A DNA stretch of 47,486 nt from an uncultured Pelagibacteraceae bacterium (GTDB taxonomy: Bacteria; Pseudomonadota; Alphaproteobacteria; Pelagibacterales; Pelagibacteraceae), in assembly GCA_902569055.1 (NCBI GenBank), contig CACFSU010000008.1:1-47486 (forward strand). Reading direction: 5' to 3'. The notes beneath the pieces were generated by a model. It had not been told where the DNA came from. It saw only the letters and a program-made list of their open reading frames with translations, and searched no databases. Position numbers and translations under genes: made by a program. Below, piece by piece: positions 7,325 to 15,473 of this stretch; positions within the stretch are counted from its first letter, which is position 1, and every line of letters starts with the position of its first letter.

Positions 7325-8716
7325 ATGGCAAAAAATAAAAACAACCAGACAATATGGGTCTCAAGAATTAAAAAAAAAACCTCTAACTTATTTCAAAAAG
7401 TAGGTAGCTCAATAAATATAGATAAAAGATTATATAAAGAAGATATCAAAGGATCTATTGCACATGTTGAAATGTTGTTCAAACAAAAAATTATTTCTTT
7501 TAAGATCAAAAACAAAATTATTTATGGTCTTGGCAAAATAGAAAAAGAAATAAATAAAAATAAATTCGAATTTAATAATAAATACGAAGATATTCATATG
7601 AATATAGAAAAACGATTATTTCAAATTATAGGAGAAGAGGCTGGATATATACACACAGCAAGATCAAGAAATGATCAAGTTATAACTGATTTAAAATTAT
7701 GGATAAAATCATCTACTAAAGAAATCAAACTTAATTTAGATAAAATAATTAAATCAACAATTAAAATTGCTGAAAAAAATATTGAAACAATTATGCCAGG
7801 TTTTACTCACCTCAAAAATGCCCAAGCTATATCCTTTGCTCATTATCTAATGGCTTATGTAGAAATGTTTACAAGAGATAAAAAAAGATTTGAAAATAAT
7901 TTAAATAGTTTAAATGAAAATCCTTTGGGCGCCGCAGCTCTTACAGGAACTTCATTTAATATCGATAGAAATTATACAACCAAAAAACTTGGATTTAAAA
8001 TTCCCACTAACAATTCTGTCGATACTGTTTCTGATAGAGATTTTGTTTTAGATTTTCTTTACAGCACATCAGTTTGTTCAATGCATATATCTAGAATAGC
8101 TGAGGAGCTTATCATTTGGAGTTCAGATGGTTTTAATTTAATTAATTTGTCAGATAAAATTGTTGCAGGCTCATCAATAATGCCTCAAAAAAAAAATCCA
8201 GATTTACTTGAATATTTAAGAGGAAAATCAGGTTATATGTTTGGAAATCTTTTTTCCATGTTAACAATATTAAAAGGGTTACCTTTATCCTATTTTAAAG
8301 ATATGCAAGATGACAAAGAAATTGTATTCAATTCTTATGATAATTTAATCAATAGCTTAAAAATATTTGATGAAATTTTAAAAAATATTTCTCCTAATAA
8401 AAAGAACATGTACGAGTTGGCCAATGTTGGTTTTATTACTGCAACAGATTTGGCAGACTATTTAGTTAAAAATCACTCTATGTCATTTAGAAAAGCTTAT
8501 CAAAAAACTGCAGAGATTGTAAATTTCGCAGAAAAGAAAAGAAAAAAATTATATGAACTAAAAATTGAAGAATTAAAAAAAATAGAGCCTAAACTAACTA
8601 ACGAAGTACTTAAAATATTTGATTTGAAAAATTCAGTCAATTCTAAAAAATCATTTGGAGGAACATCTTTTGAAAATATCAAAAGAATGATAATGAAATA
8701 TAAGAAAATAAAATGA
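7325..8716 (+). CDS. argH: Argininosuccinate lyase
   Basis: A 463-residue enzyme of the fumarase/aspartase superfamily that splits argininosuccinate to arginine and fumarate, the last step of arginine synthesis. The superfamily signature 'GSSIMPQKKNPD' is near residues 281-292. 'HTARSRNDQV' near residue 111 and 'GFTHLKNAQAISFAHY' are the ASL-specific parts, with the family's usual 'PGFTHLQ' read here as 'PGFTHLK'. Length is normal. Its stop overlaps the next ATG (ATGA at 8713-8716), beginning an argH-lipoprotein-lysA-plsC run. The argH / small lipoprotein / lysA order is common in alphaproteobacteria. Confidence 0.97.
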   Translation: MAKNKNNQTIWVSRIKKKTSNLFQKVGSSINIDKRLYKEDIKGSIAHVEMLFKQKIISFKIKNKIIYGLGKIEKEINKNKFEFNNKYEDIHMNIEKRLFQIIGEEAGYIHTARSRNDQVITDLKLWIKSSTKEIKLNLDKIIKSTIKIAEKNIETIMPGFTHLKNAQAISFAHYLMAYVEMFTRDKKRFENNLNSLNENPLGAAALTGTSFNIDRNYTTKKLGFKIPTNNSVDTVSDRDFVLDFLYSTSVCSMHISRIAEELIIWSSDGFNLINLSDKIVAGSSIMPQKKNPDLLEYLRGKSGYMFGNLFSMLTILKGLPLSYFKDMQDDKEIVFNSYDNLINSLKIFDEILKNISPNKKNMYELANVGFITATDLADYLVKNHSMSFRKAYQKTAEIVNFAEKKRKKLYELKIEELKKIEPKLTNEVLKIFDLKNSVNSKKSFGGTSFENIKRMIMKYKKIK

Positions 8717-8847
8717 AAAAAAATTTATTCATAATAATATTTATTTGTATTTTAGTTCAATCATGTGGGAAAAAAGGAGACCCTATCTATAAAGATGAAA
8801 AACAAAATACAAAAATATTAATCAATCAAATGAGTAGATCTTCATGA
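8713..8847 (+). CDS. LptM-like small lipoprotein between argH and lysA
   Basis: A 44-residue lipoprotein found by reading the gap. ATG at 8713 overlaps the argH stop (ATGA) and its TGA overlaps the lysA ATG (ATGA at 8844-8847), so it is bracketed by two translational couplings. A lysine start and hydrophobic stretch lead to the lipobox 'LVQSC'. After the cysteine comes 'GKKGDPIY', matching the 'CGxKGPLY' start of the LptM (YifL) family. LptM assists assembly of the LptD lipopolysaccharide translocon in enterobacteria. The same role here is inferred from the motif and from this family's usual place beside lysA. Confidence 0.88.
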   Translation: MKKNLFIIIFICILVQSCGKKGDPIYKDEKQNTKILINQMSRSS

Positions 8848-10058
8848 TCTATAACAAAAATAAATTAACAATTGATGGGTTGAATGTTCAAAATCTAGCA
8901 AAAAAATTTAGAACCCCACTATATTGTTACTCATATAAAAAACTTCATGAAAACATATTAAATATCAAAAATAATTTTAAAAAAATTGATCCTTTAATAT
9001 GTTTTGCGGTTAAATCAAATACCAACATTAAAATTTTAAAGGAAATTAAAAAATTTAATCTTGGAGCAGATGTTGTGTCTATTGGTGAACTAATGAAAGC
9101 CCTTAAAGCTGGAATTAAAGCTCAAAAAATAGTGTTTTCAGGTGTTGGGAAAACTAAAAATGAAATTGAGTACGCAATTAATAAAAGGATATTATTAATT
9201 AATGCAGAATCTAAAAGTGAAATTTTAGAAATTGAAAAAATTGCTAAATTAAAAAAAAAAAAAATTAATATTGGTATAAGATTAAATCCTAACACAGATG
9301 CTAAAACAATAAGTCAAATCTCAACTGGTAAAAAAGAGAATAAATTTGGTGTAGATGAAAAAACATTTTTAAGTTTAGTTTCTTATTTAAAAAAATCAAA
9401 AAATTTAAATTTAAAATGCCTAAGTGTTCATATTGGTAGTCAAATACTAAATAACCAGCCTTATTCTAAAATGTTAAAAGTAATTGATAAAATTATTAAA
9501 AAATCAAATCATACATTTGAATATATTGATTTAGGTGGTGGAATGGGAATTGACTATTTACATAATAACAATAAGTTTAATCTTAAAAAATATTCTTTAA
9601 ATATTCAAAAATTTTTAAAAAAAAAAAATTCAAAAATAATCTTTGAACCTGGTCGATCTATCATAGGTAATACAGCTATTTTAATAACTAAAATTATTTA
9701 TATAAAAAAAGGATATAAAAAAGATTTTATTATTTTGGATAGCGCTATGAATGACCTAATTAGACCAGCACTTTATAATGCTGAACATAAAATCATTCCT
9801 TTAAAAAAAAATAAAACTAAAACAAACAAACCTTATGAATTTGTTGGTCCAATTTGTGAAAGTACTGATAAATTTGCAACAATAAGAAAATTTCAAAAAT
9901 TAAATGAAAAAGATTTTATTGCTATTTGTGATGTTGGTGCCTACGGAATGTCATTATCTTCTAACTACAATGTAAGACCTAAACCATTAGAAATAATGAT
10001 TAAAGGCTCAAAAATTCAAATAATTAACAAAAGACAAAAGCTTTCTGAATTAATGTAA
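8844..10058 (+). CDS. lysA: Diaminopimelate decarboxylase
   Basis: A 404-residue PLP enzyme of fold III that decarboxylates meso-diaminopimelate to lysine. The PLP lysine is K57 in 'CFAVKSNTN'. The glycine-rich phosphate-binding segment is 'YIDLGGGMGIDY', followed by 'FEPGRSIIGN', and the catalytic cysteine region is 'VGPICESTDKFA'. Length and motif order are those of LysA and not of ornithine/arginine decarboxylases. The start is coupled to the upstream lipoprotein gene through ATGA. plsC follows after 11 bp. Confidence 0.97.
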   Translation: MIYNKNKLTIDGLNVQNLAKKFRTPLYCYSYKKLHENILNIKNNFKKIDPLICFAVKSNTNIKILKEIKKFNLGADVVSIGELMKALKAGIKAQKIVFSGVGKTKNEIEYAINKRILLINAESKSEILEIEKIAKLKKKKINIGIRLNPNTDAKTISQISTGKKENKFGVDEKTFLSLVSYLKKSKNLNLKCLSVHIGSQILNNQPYSKMLKVIDKIIKKSNHTFEYIDLGGGMGIDYLHNNNKFNLKKYSLNIQKFLKKKNSKIIFEPGRSIIGNTAILITKIIYIKKGYKKDFIILDSAMNDLIRPALYNAEHKIIPLKKNKTKTNKPYEFVGPICESTDKFATIRKFQKLNEKDFIAICDVGAYGMSLSSNYNVRPKPLEIMIKGSKIQIINKRQKLSELM

Positions 10059-10069
10059 CATTAAAAATA

Positions 10070-10771
10070 ATGTTAAGAAATTTTATATTTAATATACTTT
10101 TTTTTATTGGAATAATTTTTATATCAATAATATTTTTACCTTCTTTAGTATTACCCCAAGCTGTTGTTATCTTTGGAGGAAAATTAATGGGCTGGTGGGC
10201 TGGTTTTTGTTTAAAAATAATAATGTTCACTAATATTGAAGTCATAGGTAAAGAAAACATTATTAAAAATGAAAAATTTTTTATTGCTGCATCGCATCAA
10301 TCAATGTTTGAAACTTTTTTTCTTCAAACAATTTTTAATTCCCCAATTTTTATTTTAAAAAAAGAACTTCTACATATTCCAATTTTTGGTTGGTATCTAA
10401 GTAAAATTGGTTCAATTGCCATTAAAAGAAACAAAGTTACTAAAGATAATTTAAATTTTTTTTATAATATACATAAATTAATAAAAAAAACTTCAAGACC
10501 ATTAATAATATTTCCTCAAGGAACTAGAATAAATCCAAAAGAACGCCCACCCTTTAAAAAAGGTGTTGGACGCATGTATGAAGAGCTTAAGATTTCTTGT
10601 CAACCTATTGCCATTAATTCTGGATATGTATGGCCTAAAACAGGTATTAAAAAACCAAATAAAAAAATTACTATTTCTATACTTCCAGCTTTTAACTCGA
10701 AGCTAAATAAAAATGAGTTTATAAAAAAACTAGAAGAAAAAATATATTGTGAATTAGATAGAATCAATTAA
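10070..10771 (+). CDS. plsC: 1-acyl-sn-glycerol-3-phosphate acyltransferase
   Basis: A 233-residue membrane-bound acyltransferase that adds the second acyl chain to make phosphatidic acid. Two hydrophobic N-terminal segments precede the catalytic motif 'SHQSMFETFF' near residue 75, an H-x4-E variant of the usual H-x4-D box that is frequent in alphaproteobacterial PlsC. 'IIFPQGTRINP' near residue 145 is the glycerol-phosphate-binding motif. It is the last gene of the argH-lysA run and its stop overlaps the stop of the convergent dnaN by 4 bp. Confidence 0.9.
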   Translation: MLRNFIFNILFFIGIIFISIIFLPSLVLPQAVVIFGGKLMGWWAGFCLKIIMFTNIEVIGKENIIKNEKFFIAASHQSMFETFFLQTIFNSPIFILKKELLHIPIFGWYLSKIGSIAIKRNKVTKDNLNFFYNIHKLIKKTSRPLIIFPQGTRINPKERPPFKKGVGRMYEELKISCQPIAINSGYVWPKTGIKKPNKKITISILPAFNSKLNKNEFIKKLEEKIYCELDRIN

Positions 10772-11880
10772 CCCTTCATGGGCATAACAACATAAATACT
10801 GTCGAAATCTCCTGGATCTTTAATTAAAGCTGGCGAACCTGTATCATTAAAAAAAATTTCTATCTTTTCCCCATCAAGCTGTGAGGCAACATCAATTAAG
10901 TATCTTGAATTAAAACTAATTTCTAAATCGTAATCAAATTTTACTACTAAAGTTTCATTACCATCACCACTATTGGTATTGTTAACAGATAAATTTAAAT
11001 TATTTTCAGTTAAACTAAATTTAACTCCATCTTTTTTATCTAGAGAGACTGAAGCAACTCGATCGACAGATCCTAAAAAAGATTTTAGGTCAATTTCAAG
11101 TTTTTTTTGATTATTCTTAGGAATAACCTGAATATAATTTGGAAATTTACCATCAATTAACTTAGATATTAAAATACTATTATCTAATTCAAATTTAATC
11201 TTAGATTTAACATTCGAAATTTTTACACCTCCATCATAGCTATCAAGCAATGAACAAAGTTGAAATATTGTTTTTTTAGGCAAAATTATTGGGTCAAAAT
11301 TTATTTTTTTTTCTAATCTAATTTTAGAAATAGACATTCTATGACTATCTGTTGCAACTGCTGTGAGATAATTCTTATCATCCACTTCTGTTTGATGAAA
11401 ATATATCCCACTTAAATAATGTCTTGTTTCATCATTAGATACAGAGAATTTACATTTATTAAGAAGTTTTAAAAGTTTTTTAGAATTTATTTCAAATTCA
11501 TTTTCATTAAAATTTTCCTCAGTCAATGGAAACTCTGATGGACTAATGCAATTTAAATTAAATATTGATTTTTCCGATTCTATTTGAAGTTTACTTACAT
11601 CAGTTAATGATAAATTAATTTTTTTGCCAGAAGTAAATTTTCTTACAATATCATACATTATAGATGAAGTAGTTGTAGTTTTTCCTTCTTGAATTACCTC
11701 AATATTATTAATCTGATGAATAAATATTAAATCTAAGTCTGTAGCTGTAATTGTTAATCTTGAATTACTAGCGTCAATTAAAACGTTGGATAAAATTGGC
11801 AAAGTACTTCTTTTTTCTATAACGCCTTGGCAGTAATTTAACGCTTGTTGTAAATCTTGTTGATTTAAATTAAATTTCAT
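10768..11880 (-). CDS. dnaN: DNA polymerase III beta sliding clamp
   Basis: A 370-residue beta clamp, of normal length, with the three-domain pattern. It starts 'MKFNLNQQDLQQALNYCQGV', has 'RSTLPILSNVLI' near residues 24-35, and ends with 'DSIYVVMPMKG', the typical C-terminal 'YVVMPMR' motif that forms part of the partner-binding pocket. It is directly downstream of dnaA and overlaps its end by 11 bp, so the pair is co-transcribed. It is convergent with plsC. Confidence 0.97.
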   Translation of the reverse strand: MKFNLNQQDLQQALNYCQGVIEKRSTLPILSNVLIDASNSRLTITATDLDLIFIHQINNIEVIQEGKTTTTSSIMYDIVRKFTSGKKINLSLTDVSKLQIESEKSIFNLNCISPSEFPLTEENFNENEFEINSKKLLKLLNKCKFSVSNDETRHYLSGIYFHQTEVDDKNYLTAVATDSHRMSISKIRLEKKINFDPIILPKKTIFQLCSLLDSYDGGVKISNVKSKIKFELDNSILISKLIDGKFPNYIQVIPKNNQKKLEIDLKSFLGSVDRVASVSLDKKDGVKFSLTENNLNLSVNNTNSGDGNETLVVKFDYDLEISFNSRYLIDVASQLDGEKIEIFFNDTGSPALIKDPGDFDSIYVVMPMKG

Positions 11881-13291
11881 TACCTTTATTATTATATAAT
11901 ATTTGATTTTTTAGTTTGTTAATATTCTCAACCATTTCAGGGTCTTTTTCTTTTAATTTTTCTATTGTTTTTACTGAATGAATAATGGTTGTGTGATCTC
12001 GATTTGAAAACTCCCGCCCAATTTCTGGTAAAGATTTTGAAGTTAAATTTTTAGTTAGATATATTGCAGTTTGTCGTGGTCTTACTAAATATCGAGATCT
12101 TCTAGACGAAAGCATTTCATTTTTACTAATTTTAAAGAATTTACAAACTATTGTTTGTATTAAATCAATAGTTACTTTATTTTCAGTTAAGTTAAGTAAA
12201 TCTTTTAAAACTACTTTGGTCTCAGATAAATTTGGAATCTTATTATAAATTCTTGAAAAAGAAATTATTCTATTGATCGCACCAACTAATTCTCTTATAC
12301 TGGCCGTGATCTCTGTGCTTATATAATTCTGTATTTCTTTAGAAATTTTTATTTCATCTGAATAAAATTTATTTAATTCATTAGTTTTGTATTCTACAAT
12401 CTTTTTTCTTAATTCATAATCAGGCTTTTGAATATCAACAACTAAGCCGCCTGAAAATCTTGATTTAATTCTTTCTTGAATTCTAGACAATTTATTTGGA
12501 GCTCTATCAGCAGAAACTATAATTTGTGAACCTTTATCTAAAAGTGCATTAAATGTATGAAAAAACTCTTCTTGCATAGCTTCTTTTCCATTCATGAATT
12601 GTATATCATCAATTAGCAAGGTATCAGAATTTCTAAAGTATTCTTTAAATTTAACCATATCATTAGATTTTATAGATTTAACAAATTGATACATAAATCT
12701 TTCAGCAGAAATAAACATTACTTTACTATTTTTTTTTAATTCAAGACCAATAGAATTTAATAAGTGAGTTTTACCCATGCCAACCCCTCCATATATATAT
12801 AATGGATTATAATGAGAAATATTTTCTGAAACTTTTAAAGAAGCTTCATATGCAAGTTTATTACTAGAACCTATTAAAAAGTTATCAAACCTCTTATTTG
12901 AGTCTATACGATTATATTGTAAATATGAGTCTTTTATAAAGGAAACATTCTCTTTAATTTCAAGATTATTTATATTTTCTATTACTTCTTCTTTTTTAAT
13001 AAACTTTTGATCTAAAATTTTAAACTCAATTCTTATTATATCTTTTTTATAATTTTTAATTATTTGTAGTATTTGATCCAAGTACCTTGAAGTAATCCAG
13101 TCACGAATAAATCGCGTAGGTACTGATAATATGATATAGTTATTAAATTCTTCTAAAAAATTAATTTTTTTCAACCAACTTTCATAAATTTCTAACCCTA
13201 ATTTATCTTTCATTTTAGTTTGGATTGAACTCCAATCTAATGTTTGTGAAACCAAACTATCTACATTTTTATTAATAAAATTGTTATTCAT
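11870..13291 (-). CDS. dnaA: Chromosomal replication initiator DnaA
   Basis: DnaA binds oriC and opens the origin. From ATG 13291 the protein is 473 residues. Domain I is the 'DWSSIQTKMKDKLGLEIYESWL' region. The AAA+ domain has Walker A 'GGVGMGKTH' (168-176) and Walker B 'LLIDDIQF'. The DNA-binding domain IV ends with 'RDHTTIIHSVKTIE'. A GTG 7 codons upstream (13312) is an alternative start giving 480 residues; neither has a strong ribosome-binding site. dnaN follows with an 11-bp overlap. The weak DnaA-box-like TTTTCAACA at 13332-13340 could be an autoregulatory site. Confidence 0.97.
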   Translation of the reverse strand: MNNNFINKNVDSLVSQTLDWSSIQTKMKDKLGLEIYESWLKKINFLEEFNNYIILSVPTRFIRDWITSRYLDQILQIIKNYKKDIIRIEFKILDQKFIKKEEVIENINNLEIKENVSFIKDSYLQYNRIDSNKRFDNFLIGSSNKLAYEASLKVSENISHYNPLYIYGGVGMGKTHLLNSIGLELKKNSKVMFISAERFMYQFVKSIKSNDMVKFKEYFRNSDTLLIDDIQFMNGKEAMQEEFFHTFNALLDKGSQIIVSADRAPNKLSRIQERIKSRFSGGLVVDIQKPDYELRKKIVEYKTNELNKFYSDEIKISKEIQNYISTEITASIRELVGAINRIISFSRIYNKIPNLSETKVVLKDLLNLTENKVTIDLIQTIVCKFFKISKNEMLSSRRSRYLVRPRQTAIYLTKNLTSKSLPEIGREFSNRDHTTIIHSVKTIEKLKEKDPEMVENINKLKNQILYNNKGNEI

Positions 13292-13312
13292 AAATCTATG
13301 GGGAAATTCCAC

Positions 13313-13562
13313 TTAGAAGTATTTAAAAAAATTTTCAACAAATTATTTTAAAATAAAAAAAATAAATAAAATCTCTGATTGTAGAAATATTTATCACTCT
13401 AAAAAGTTTATTTAAAAAAAAATTTTTTAATTTGATAAAATTAAATTTAAAGTTGTTAAATGATTTAATATTTATTTACTAAATCTAAATATAGATTATC
13501 TGTTCTAAAAAAATACATATGATGTAAGTTGCTCAGGTTGTATCAACCCTTACTATAAAAAA
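13313..13562. other. AT-rich rpsT-dnaA intergenic region with a structured element
   Basis: The longest gene-free stretch in the window (about 250 bp). Next to the rpsT stop lies a nested inverted repeat: outer arms GTAAG (13524-13528) and CTTAC (13549-13553), inner arms GGTTG and CAACC around TAT. On the minus strand this is followed some 12 nt later by a run of seven U, so it may end the rpsT transcript or sit in the dnaA leader. The rest is A/T tracts. One weak DnaA-box-like site is present, but no cluster of boxes, so I cannot claim an origin here. Confidence 0.45.
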
Positions 13563-13823
13563 CTATATGGCTGATATTTTTTTTGTAATTCTTGAGATGT
13601 TTCTTGAAGCATTTTGTTTTTTAATAATCCCTGTTTTTGAAATTTTCATTAGCTCAGAATTCAACTTAGGGAGGAATTTTAAAGCTTCTTTTTTCTTTTT
13701 ATCATAAATTAAAAGGTTCATTTTTTTTAGAGCACTTCTGTATCTACTTTTTCTTAATTTATTTACTTTTGTTTGTTTAGAAATTCTTCTAATTCTCTTG
13801 ATTGCTGATTTTGTGTTTGCCAT
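13563..13823 (-). CDS. rpsT: 30S ribosomal protein S20
   Basis: An 86-residue, lysine- and arginine-rich protein starting 'MANTKSAIKRIRRISKQTK', the hallmark of S20, which binds the 5' domain of 16S rRNA. The open frame extends 21 codons further upstream. I chose the ATG at 13823 because it matches the S20 family start and because a promoter lies inside that extension. No ribosome-binding site precedes the ATG. rpsT next to dnaA is the usual alphaproteobacterial arrangement. Confidence 0.95.
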   Translation of the reverse strand: MANTKSAIKRIRRISKQTKVNKLRKSRYRSALKKMNLLIYDKKKKEALKFLPKLNSELMKISKTGIIKKQNASRNISRITKKISAI

Positions 13824-13832
13824 ATGCGCAGG

Positions 13833-13861
13833 GGTATAACTTGAGAATTTATATCGGTCAA
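13833..13861 (-). promoter_or_regulatory. Likely rpsT promoter
   Basis: TTGACC (13861-13856), a 17-nt spacer and TATACC (13838-13833) on the minus strand. The expected start would be near 13826, only about 3 nt before the rpsT ATG, which agrees with the missing ribosome-binding site and suggests a nearly leaderless mRNA. Confidence 0.5.
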
Positions 13862-13873
13862 TAAAATAATTGT

Positions 13874-14737
13874 TTATTTTTGACAAAAATTACAAAAAAA
13901 AGTTGATCTGTTAGTAATTACTTTTTTAATAATTTTTCCTTTACATTTTTTTCTTTTACAATTAAGGCCTTCTCTTTGATAAACATTAAAATTATCCTGA
14001 AAACTTCCCTCAATCCCATGGGTATCTTTAAAATCTCTAATGCTAGATCCACCTTTTTTAATTGCATTTCTAAGTACTTTTTTTGAATTTTTAATTAAAA
14101 AATTACATTCAATTTTATTTAATAGTTTAACTTTTTTATTTGGTTTAATCTTACTAAGAAATAAAATTTCACTGGCATAAATATTTCCAACACCTGAAAC
14201 AAATCTTTGGTCTATTAAAAAACTTTTTATATTTTTGTTTTTTTCTTTAAAAAAAGCTAACACATATTTTAAATTGAATTTTTTATCAAATGGTTCAGGA
14301 CCTAAATGATTAAATCTTTTTTTTAAATCTTTACTATTTTTGATAAATTGAAAAAAACCAAAGCGTCTAGGATCATTATAAATTACTTTCAAAGAATCAA
14401 AAATTAATTCAACATGATTATGTTTTTTTGGAAGAAAATGTGAATGATAAAAACTTGTATTTGTAAACTTTGATGATTTTCTTCTATTAATAATATGGAT
14501 AGTTCCTGACATGCCTAAATGGATTAAATAATAAACATCTCCTGAAAGAGATATTATTAAATATTTTGAAAATCTATCTACTTTAATTACTTTTTTATTT
14601 TTAAGATGCCTTTCAAAATTTATTGGTATTTTAAATCGTAAATTTCTATTTCTAACAATTACTTTTTTTACTTTTTTATCTGTAATATTTTTAATTAAAG
14701 ATTGTTTTACAATTTCTACTTCTGGTAATTCTGGCAT
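13874..14737 (-). CDS. mutM: Formamidopyrimidine-DNA glycosylase
   Basis: A 287-residue base-excision repair enzyme removing 8-oxoguanine and formamidopyrimidines. It begins 'MPELPEVEIVKQSL', with the catalytic Pro2 and Glu3 exposed after Met removal. The H2TH region has 'RFVSGVGNIYASEILFLSKI', and the C-terminal zinc finger is 'NCKRKKCKG' with 'FFCNFCQK' (four cysteines). Length is slightly above the usual 270-280. It is divergent from ubiE with a 31-bp gap; the mutM/ubiE/ubiB/coaBC/dut grouping near dnaA is conserved in many alphaproteobacteria. Confidence 0.96.
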   Translation of the reverse strand: MPELPEVEIVKQSLIKNITDKKVKKVIVRNRNLRFKIPINFERHLKNKKVIKVDRFSKYLIISLSGDVYYLIHLGMSGTIHIINRRKSSKFTNTSFYHSHFLPKKHNHVELIFDSLKVIYNDPRRFGFFQFIKNSKDLKKRFNHLGPEPFDKKFNLKYVLAFFKEKNKNIKSFLIDQRFVSGVGNIYASEILFLSKIKPNKKVKLLNKIECNFLIKNSKKVLRNAIKKGGSSIRDFKDTHGIEGSFQDNFNVYQREGLNCKRKKCKGKIIKKVITNRSTFFCNFCQK

Positions 14738-14768
14738 TTAATACTATATTGATTATATAAAATTATTT

Positions 14769-15473
14769 ATGCAACAATATCTTCAAAATAAAAAAGGGCT
14801 AGTTCAAAATGTATTTGATAGAGTCTATAGTAAATACGATCTAATGAATGATTTTATGTCATTAGGTATTCACAGAATTTGGAAAAAAAACTTTATAAAT
14901 ATGATGAATCCTAGTTCAAATAAAAAACTTATTGATGTAGCATGTGGAACAGGTGACATAGGAAAGCTTTACCTAGATTATACGACTACCAATTCTCAAG
15001 TTACATGTGTTGATCCTAATCCAGGAATGATCAATGAAGGTAAAAAAAAGTTAACTAAATACAAGAATATTAAGTGGATAATAGCCTCAGCTGAAAATCT
15101 GCCAATTCCTGAAAATACTTTTGATTTTTATACTATTAGCTTTGGACTAAGAAATACAAAAAATTTGGAACGTTCTCTTTCTGAGGCTTTAAGAGTACTT
15201 AAACCAGGAGGAAGATTTCTATGCTTAGAATTTTCTAAAATCCAAAATTCTAATTTAGATTTTGTTTATAAAAATTATTCAAAACTAATACCTGTTGTGG
15301 GCAAGATAATAGTAGGTGAAAAAAAACCATATGAATATTTAATAAAAAGTATTGAAAATTTTTTAAATCAAGAAGAATTAATTTCATTGATGAGAGAAAA
15401 AAATTTTAAAAAATGTACTTATCGTAATTTATCTGGTGGAATTGTTTCTATTCATAGCGGTTGGAAGATTTAA
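14769..15473 (+). CDS. ubiE: Ubiquinone biosynthesis C-methyltransferase UbiE
   Basis: A 234-residue SAM-dependent methyltransferase. The family signature 'YDLMNDFMSLGIHRIWKK' is near residue 24, motif I 'LIDVACGTGDIGKL' near residue 55, and 'ISFGLRNTKNLERSLSEALR' near residue 125. The C-terminal 'NLSGGIVSIHSGWKI' is the diagnostic UbiE end. It methylates the ring of the quinone intermediate. Its stop overlaps the ubiB start (TAATG), so the two are coupled. Confidence 0.97.
   Translation: MQQYLQNKKGLVQNVFDRVYSKYDLMNDFMSLGIHRIWKKNFINMMNPSSNKKLIDVACGTGDIGKLYLDYTTTNSQVTCVDPNPGMINEGKKKLTKYKNIKWIIASAENLPIPENTFDFYTISFGLRNTKNLERSLSEALRVLKPGGRFLCLEFSKIQNSNLDFVYKNYSKLIPVVGKIIVGEKKPYEYLIKSIENFLNQEELISLMREKNFKKCTYRNLSGGIVSIHSGWKI

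Noticed and set aside
13313..13562. Replication origin next to dnaA
   Set aside because: The region is AT-rich, but I find only one weak DnaA-box-like site (TTTTCAACA at 13332-13340) and no cluster. In alphaproteobacteria the origin is often away from dnaA. GC-skew analysis of the whole genome would decide.
15225..15238. Palindrome TTAGAATTTTCTAA resembling an Irr box
   Set aside because: It lies inside ubiE coding sequence and its half-sites are 2 bp apart, one base closer than in the katG and irr sites, so it is probably a chance AT-rich palindrome.
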